DNA of 64,000 nt, taken from positions 4,216,001-4,280,000 of the forward strand of contig NZ_CP109583.1 of NCBI RefSeq assembly GCF_036250755.1, given 5' to 3'. This document shows positions 59,465-64,000 of the stretch, piece by piece (the stretch's first letter is position 1; each line of letters opens with the position of its first letter). This DNA comes from Streptomyces uncialis (GTDB lineage: Bacteria; Actinomycetota; Actinomycetes; Streptomycetales; Streptomycetaceae). The notes below the pieces were generated by a model. The model saw nothing but the letters and a program-made list of their open reading frames with translations. It ran no database searches and was not told the DNA's origin. Position numbers and translations under genes: made by a program.

Positions 59465-60733
59465 CTACTCCGGTTGGTCTGCTCGCGCGGCCCCCCGCTG
59501 AAGTGCGTTGAGGACCACCGCCGGGTCCCCGCCCTCCGTCACCGCCGTCCCGATCCGTCGTTTGATGTCGGCGCTGACCCGGGCCCACGAGGTCTTCCCG
59601 ACGGGGTACAGCTGGGCGGACGGCAGCCCGTCGAGGAACGTGACCAGTGCCGCGTCGTCCGCGTTGCCCGCCATCTCCTCCGCCGCGGAGACCGTCACGG
59701 GCAGCATGTCGTAGCGCCGTGAGAAGTCCAGGACGTTCTCCTTGGCGTAGACGAAGTCGAGGAACTCCCCGATCTCGTCCTGGTGGCCGTTCTGGCGGAA
59801 CGCCATCATCCAGTCGGCGACCCCCATCGAGGCGTCGGCCTCGCCCTTGATCCCGGGCATGGGGACCATCCCGAAGTCGACGCCCTTCTGCGCGGCCTTC
59901 TGCATCAGCGTGGGGTGGCCGTTGAGCATCCCGACCTTGCCGTCGGTGAACGCGGCGAACGCGTCCGCCCGGTTCAGTTCGGCGGGCGGGACGGGACCGG
60001 TCAGCCCCTCGCCGACCAGTTCGTCCTTGAGCCAGTCGAAGGTCCGGACGTTGGCCTCGGAGTCGAGGCGGTAGGAGCCGATGTCGTCGGTGTAGCCCGC
60101 GCCACCGCTCAGCAGCCACATCAGCGTCTCGCCCTGCGCCTCCTCGGGGCCCAGCGGCAGCGCGTAGGGGTAGAGGACGTCCTCGTCCTTGAGGAGCCGC
60201 GCGGCCTCCTGGAGTTCGTCCCAGGTCCGGGGGGCCTTGGTGATCCCGGCCCGCTCGAAGAGGTCCTTGTTGTAGAAGAGGAGCCGGGTGGAGGACGCGA
60301 ACGGCATCCCGTACTGGACCCGGGCGACCTCACCGGCGTCCGAGAGGGTGGGCAGGAAGTCCGCGTGGACCTGGATGGAGAGCAGGTCCTCGACCGTGTA
60401 GAGCTCCTCGGCGGCGGCGTAGTCCGCGTACGCGCCTATCTGGGCCAGGTCGGGCGCGTCACCCGCGTCGACCATCTTCTTGACCTCGGCGTCCACGTCG
60501 TTCCACGACAGGACGGTCACCTCGACATCGATGCCGGAGTGTTTCTCCTCGAACGCGTCGATGACCTTGTCCCAGTACTTCCGGGAGGTGTTTTCAGCCG
60601 AAGTTCCGTAGTCTGCTGCGACCAGCGTCAATTTAGTGACCTCTGATCCCCCCGGGCTCCCGCACCCGGCGAGAACCACTGTCATCCCCAGCGCGGCGCC
60701 CGCCGCGATCAGACCTGTCATGCGACGCTGCAC
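59465..60733 (-). CDS. Sugar ABC transporter substrate-binding lipoprotein
   Basis: A 422-residue protein from GTG 60733 (MQRRMTGLIAAGAALGMTVV). Signal peptide and lipobox L-A-G-C give a membrane-anchored extracytoplasmic protein. Family 1 binding-protein pattern: KYWDKVIDAFEEKHSGIDVE, YGMPFASSTRLLFYNKDLFE, RAGITKAPRTWDELQEAARL and MLNGHPTLMQKAAQKGVDFG with MGVADWMMAFRQ. No permease or ATPase follows, so it must use subunits encoded elsewhere. It shares the divergent region, and thus the DasR-like site, with nagK, pointing to an amino-sugar or chitin-derived ligand (inference). Confidence 0.88.
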   Translation of the reverse strand: MQRRMTGLIAAGAALGMTVVLAGCGSPGGSEVTKLTLVAADYGTSAENTSRKYWDKVIDAFEEKHSGIDVEVTVLSWNDVDAEVKKMVDAGDAPDLAQIGAYADYAAAEELYTVEDLLSIQVHADFLPTLSDAGEVARVQYGMPFASSTRLLFYNKDLFERAGITKAPRTWDELQEAARLLKDEDVLYPYALPLGPEEAQGETLMWLLSGGAGYTDDIGSYRLDSEANVRTFDWLKDELVGEGLTGPVPPAELNRADAFAAFTDGKVGMLNGHPTLMQKAAQKGVDFGMVPMPGIKGEADASMGVADWMMAFRQNGHQDEIGEFLDFVYAKENVLDFSRRYDMLPVTVSAAEEMAGNADDAALVTFLDGLPSAQLYPVGKTSWARVSADIKRRIGTAVTEGGDPAVVLNALQRGAARADQPE

Positions 60734-60882
60734 GCCTGTGTCCCCGCCCTCGGCGGGCCGCCCTGTCCCCGGGGGCGGCCCTGCAATCGGTAGGCCGCGA
60801 GTGTCCCGTGCGGGCGCGCAAGAGGTCGACACCGGCCACGTATCACTTAGGCAACGGCCCGTGACCAAAGGTACGTACCGCA

Positions 60883-60898
60883 ACTGGACTAGACCTCT
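60883..60898. promoter_or_regulatory. DasR-responsive element (dre) at nagK
   Basis: ACTGGACTAGACCTCT, 14 of 16 matches to the remembered dre consensus ACTGGTCTAGACCACT. It lies 28 bp upstream of nagK and 149 bp upstream of the lipoprotein start, so it could control both divergent units. DasR regulation of nagK-nagA is established in S. coelicolor. Confidence 0.85.
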
Positions 60899-60926
60899 CG
60901 CGGGTCGACACGCGACACTGTTCCCC

Positions 60927-61979
60927 GTGACTGCAACGACCCGGGTGACACCCCCCGGAGCCCCGGCCGGGAAACACGTCATCGCCCTCGATGTGGGCGG
61001 GACCGGGATGAAGGCCGCCCTGGTAGCCAAGGACGGAACGCTGCTCCACACGGCGCGCAGAGCGACGGGCCGTGAACACGGTACCGAAGCGGTCGTCGAG
61101 GGCATCCTCGACTTCGCCGCGGAGCTTCGTGCGTACGGCGTGGAGAACTTCGGCGTGCCCGCTTCCGCCGCGGGAGTGGCCGTGCCCGGCATCGTCGACG
61201 CCGAGGAGGGCATCGCGGTTTACTCGTCCAACCTCGGCTGGCGGGACGTGCCCATGAGGAAGCTCCTCAGCGGCCGTCTCGACGGTGTTCCGGTGGCCCT
61301 GGGCCACGACGTACGGACCGGCGGGCTCGCCGAGGGACGGATCGGCGCAGGCCAGGGCGCCGACCGCTTCCTCTTCATCCCGCTCGGCACCGGCATCGCG
61401 GGGGCCATCGGCATCGACGGCCGGATAGAGCCGGGCGCACACGGCTACGCGGGTGAGATCGGCCACATCGTGGTCCGGCCCGGCGGCCCGGAATGCAGCT
61501 GCGGACAGCGCGGCTGTCTGGAGCGGCTGGCGTCGGCCGGCGCGGTGAGCCGCGCCTGGGCCGAGGCCTCGGGCGACCCGAGGGCGGACGCGGCGGACTG
61601 CGCGAAGGCCGTGGAGTCCGGCGATCCGCGTGCCGTCAAGGTCTGGCAGGAGGCGGTGGACGCGCTCTCGGACGGGCTCGTCACCGCGCTCACCCTGCTG
61701 GACCCGCGGATGCTGATCATCGGCGGCGGTCTCGCGGAGGCCGGGGAAACCCTCTTCACCCCGCTGCGGGCGGCCGTCGAGCGGCGCGTCACCTTCCAGA
61801 AGATGCCGGAGATCGTCCCGGCGGCACTCGGCGACACCGCCGGCTGCCTCGGCGCGGGTCTGCTCGCCTGGGACCTGTGCACCGGCGCCGGGGGCACCAC
61901 CGCGGTCACGAAAGGCACGGCATCCGATTCCGGACCACGTCGGTCCGGACCATCTGACTCCTCGGAGGTACCCGCCTGA
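60927..61979 (+). CDS. nagK: ROK family N-acetylglucosamine kinase
   Basis: A 350-residue ROK kinase from GTG 60927. Phosphate-binding motif VIALDVGGTGMKAALVAKDG (about residue 18), GVAVPGIVDAEEGIAVYSSN, LGHDVRTGGLAEGRIGAGQG, FIPLGTGIAGAIGIDGRIEP and the zinc-binding C-x-C-G-x-x-G-C-x-E motif ECSCGQRGCLERLASAGAV (from residue 190). The longer frame from 60636 would run through the lipoprotein promoter. Coupled to nagA by TGATG overlap and preceded by a dre site, which supports GlcNAc over glucose as substrate. It makes GlcNAc-6-phosphate in the cytoplasm. Confidence 0.9.
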   Translation: MTATTRVTPPGAPAGKHVIALDVGGTGMKAALVAKDGTLLHTARRATGREHGTEAVVEGILDFAAELRAYGVENFGVPASAAGVAVPGIVDAEEGIAVYSSNLGWRDVPMRKLLSGRLDGVPVALGHDVRTGGLAEGRIGAGQGADRFLFIPLGTGIAGAIGIDGRIEPGAHGYAGEIGHIVVRPGGPECSCGQRGCLERLASAGAVSRAWAEASGDPRADAADCAKAVESGDPRAVKVWQEAVDALSDGLVTALTLLDPRMLIIGGGLAEAGETLFTPLRAAVERRVTFQKMPEIVPAALGDTAGCLGAGLLAWDLCTGAGGTTAVTKGTASDSGPRRSGPSDSSEVPA

Positions 61980-63124
61980 TGGCCCCTAGCAAAGTGCTCG
62001 CCGGTGCCCGGGTGGTGCTGCCCACCGGGACCGTCGACGGCGGACGCGTCATCGTGGAGGGTGAGCGGATCACCGGCGGCCTCACCGCCGACACCCCCGC
62101 CCTCGACCTGACCGGCCACTGGCTGGTCCCCGGCTTCGTGGACATGCACAACCACGGCGGCGGCGGCGCCTCCTTCACCAACGGCAGCGTGGACGACATC
62201 CTCCGGGGCGTGCGCACCCACCGGCAGCACGGCACGACCACCGTGGTCGCGTCCACCGTCACCGGCGAGATGGACACCCTCGCCCACCGCGCCGGACTGC
62301 TCTCCGAGCTGGCCGAGCAGGGGGAGATCGCGGGCGTCCACTTCGAGGGCCCGTTCATCGAGCCGTGCCGCAAGGGCGCGCACTCGGAGGCCCTGCTGCG
62401 CCACCCCGACCCGGCGGAGGTCCGCAAGCTGATCGACGCGGCCCGCGGCCAGGCCCGGATGGTCACCCTCGCCACCGAGCTGCCCGGCGGGATCGACTCC
62501 GTACGGCTGCTGGTGGAGCACGGGGTGATCGCCGCGATCGGGCACACCGACGCCACGTACGAGCAGACCGTCGAGGCGATCGACGCGGGCGCGACCGTCG
62601 CGACGCATCTGTTCAACGCGATGCCGCCGCTCGGCCACCGCTCGCCCGGCCCGATCGCGGCGCTCCTGGAGGACCCCCGGGTCACCGTCGAGCTGATCAA
62701 CGACGGCACCCATCTGCACCCCGCCTCGCTCCAGCTGGCCTTCCATCACGCGGGTCCGGAGCGTGTGGCGTTCATCACCGACGCCATGGACGCGGCCGGG
62801 TTCGGGGACGGCAGCTACCGGCTCGGCCCGCTGGAGGTCGAGGTCAAGGACGGGGTCGCCAGACTGGTGGAGGGCGGCTCCATCGCCGGTTCCACCCTGA
62901 CCCTGGACCGCGCCTTCCAGCGCGCGGTGACCGTCGACGGGCTGTCCGTGGAGGCCGCCGTCCAGGCGATCTCCGCCAACCCCGCACGGCTGCTCGGGCT
63001 CGCCGGCTCGGTGGGCTCGCTGGAGCCCGGCAAGTACGCCGACCTGGTCGTCCTCGACGCGGACTTCGCCCTCAAGGGCGTGATGCGCCGCGGCGAGTGG
63101 ATCGTGGAGCCCGAGCTGGGCTGA
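61979..63124 (+). CDS. nagA: N-acetylglucosamine-6-phosphate deacetylase
   Basis: A 381-residue amidohydrolase from ATG 61979, overlapping the nagK stop. Metal site H-x-H in VPGFVDMHNHGGGGASFTNG (His57, His59), EGPFIEPCRKGAHSEALLRH (Glu ligand), IGHTDATYEQTVEAI, ATHLFNAMPPLGHRSPGPIA, NDGTHLHPASLQLAFHHAG and the catalytic Asp in FITDAMDAAGFGDG. It releases acetate from GlcNAc-6-P to give glucosamine-6-P, feeding glycolysis and cell-wall synthesis, and also accepts the MurQ product made from MurNAc. Regulated with nagK by DasR. Confidence 0.97.
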   Translation: MAPSKVLAGARVVLPTGTVDGGRVIVEGERITGGLTADTPALDLTGHWLVPGFVDMHNHGGGGASFTNGSVDDILRGVRTHRQHGTTTVVASTVTGEMDTLAHRAGLLSELAEQGEIAGVHFEGPFIEPCRKGAHSEALLRHPDPAEVRKLIDAARGQARMVTLATELPGGIDSVRLLVEHGVIAAIGHTDATYEQTVEAIDAGATVATHLFNAMPPLGHRSPGPIAALLEDPRVTVELINDGTHLHPASLQLAFHHAGPERVAFITDAMDAAGFGDGSYRLGPLEVEVKDGVARLVEGGSIAGSTLTLDRAFQRAVTVDGLSVEAAVQAISANPARLLGLAGSVGSLEPGKYADLVVLDADFALKGVMRRGEWIVEPELG

Positions 63125-63260
63125 CCTACGGACAGCGGGACGGCGGTCGGCAGTGCGGTCTGTGCCGACCGCCTTCCGTTTGGCATGATCAGGCCCGGCA
63201 CAAGATCAGGTCCGGAGCCCCTCGGGGCCCGGCGGACGCAATCCTTGGGGGAGGTTCACG

Positions 63261-64000
63261 GTGATCCTGACGGTCACGCTCAACACGGCGCTCGACCTCA
63301 CCTACCGGGTGCCGTCCCTGCGTCCGCACTCCTCGCACCGGATCACCGAGGTGATCGAACGGCCGGGCGGCAAGGGGCTGAACGTGGCCCGGGTCCTCGC
63401 GGCCCTCGGCCACCCGGTGACCGTCACCGGCTTCGCCGGCGGCGGTACGGGCCGGGCGCTGCGCACCGCGCTCGCCGGACTTGACGAGGCCGGTCCGCTC
63501 ACGGACGCGCTGGTACCGGTCGCCGGGGCCACCCGCCGGACGATCGCCGTGGTCGACGCGGCCACCGGGGACACCACCCAGCTCAACGAACCGGGCCCGC
63601 TGGTCTCCCCCGCCGAGTGGAACACCTTCCTGGAACGCTACGACGCGCTGCTGCCGACCGCCGCCGCGGTGGCCCTGTGCGGCAGTCTGCCGCCGGGCGT
63701 ACCGGTCGGGGCGTACGCGCGGCTGGTCAGAGCCGCGCGGGCCGCGTCCGTCCCGGTGCTGCTCGACACCAGCGGGGAGCCGCTGCGCCGCGGCGTCGCC
63801 GCCCGGCCCGACATGGTGAAGCCGAACGCGGACGAGCTGGCGGAACTCACGGGCTCCCATGAGCCCGCCCAGGCCGTCCGGGAGACCCGGCGCCGCGGCG
63901 CCCACGCGGTCGTCGCCTCGCTCGGCCCCGAAGGACTGCTCGCGGTGACCCCCGAGGGCCGCTGGCGCGCCGCCCCGCCCGCCCGGGTGTCCGGCAACCC
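63261..64000 (+). CDS. PfkB-type hexose-phosphate kinase (1-phosphofructokinase family), partial
   Basis: The frame starts at GTG 63261 after a strong GGGGGAGG (63247-63254) and runs off the right edge, so ~246 residues are seen. Opening MILTVTLNTALDLTYRVPSL with GGKGLNVARVLAALGHPVTV is the PfkB signature 1 region; LCGSLPPGVPVGAYARLVRA and VKPNADELAELTGSH follow; the C-terminal D-x-x-G-A-G-D motif lies outside. The T-x-N-x-A-L-D start fits the 1-phosphofructokinase/tagatose-6-phosphate kinase group. It stands 136 bp after nagA and may join the amino-sugar unit; the substrate is not decided. Confidence 0.87.
   Translation, partial: MILTVTLNTALDLTYRVPSLRPHSSHRITEVIERPGGKGLNVARVLAALGHPVTVTGFAGGGTGRALRTALAGLDEAGPLTDALVPVAGATRRTIAVVDAATGDTTQLNEPGPLVSPAEWNTFLERYDALLPTAAAVALCGSLPPGVPVGAYARLVRAARAASVPVLLDTSGEPLRRGVAARPDMVKPNADELAELTGSHEPAQAVRETRRRGAHAVVASLGPEGLLAVTPEGRWRAAPPARVSGN

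Overview
The window is a high-GC actinobacterial chromosome segment, almost certainly Streptomyces. The case rests on very high GC, frequent GTG/TTG starts, many 4-base start/stop overlaps, futalosine-pathway menaquinone genes, a solitary groEL behind CIRCE sites, a DasR-type site at nagK-nagA, and several Streptomyces-typical families (DUF2530, DUF2771, DUF3027, DUF3263, DUF4031). The order mqnB-mqnD ... murQ ... groEL ... thrC ... otsA ... nagK-nagA looks like the conserved chromosome core. That statement is from memory and was not checked by alignment. I see no prophage, insertion sequence, CRISPR array, rRNA or tRNA.

Layout. 1-8.4 kb: RNA 2',3'-cyclic phosphodiesterase (partial), a GNAT, a MarR-MFS efflux pair, a ribbon-helix-helix protein, a purine permease and a CtpE-like P-type ATPase. 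8.9-13.8 kb: five tandem secreted paralogues showing recent gene conversion. 14-21.3 kb: a sacsin/Hsp90-type ATPase, DUF3027 and an MFS protein. 21.7-24.7 kb: a lipoprotein, menaquinone genes mqnB and mqnD, a long cold-shock protein. 24.8-28.7 kb: an iron-type ABC importer (two permeases and an ATPase) behind a candidate iron box. 28.8-31 kb: two membrane proteins. 31.9-36.3 kb: XPB helicase with its WYL-domain partner. 36.3-43.9 kb: ArsR/SRPBCC pair, HelD/HelR-like RNA polymerase factor, CutC, HD hydrolase, Cmx-like MFS, DUF4031. 44-48.4 kb: RpiR regulator, MurNAc-6-P etherase and PTS EIIBC, a likely peptidoglycan-recycling operon. 48.5-53.6 kb: groEL, cold-shock protein, MoaD/ThiS-like carrier, threonine synthase. 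54-58.3 kb: glucosyl-3-phosphoglycerate synthase and convergent trehalose genes otsA/otsB. 59.5-64 kb: sugar-binding lipoprotein, nagK, nagA and a PfkB sugar kinase (cut by the window end).

The most unusual structure is a family of long non-coding repeat loci filling eight intergenic regions (about 8.4, 17.4-18.5, 21.3, 30.9-31.8, 48.8, 55.4-55.8, 58.3-58.9 and 59.1-59.4 kb). They are built from a short arm, GCGCAGTTCCCCGCGCCCC. Left arms always read in this sense and right arms in its reverse complement. Between them lies, in the full copies, a conserved core of about 190 bp with loop-variable hairpins. Several copies begin or end exactly at a gene's stop codon. No coding frame explains them.

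Regulation visible in the sequence includes perfect inverted repeats at marR, arsR and rpiR, two tandem CIRCE elements upstream of groEL, a DasR-like site upstream of nagK, and a second site with the same 12-bp centre upstream of cutC.
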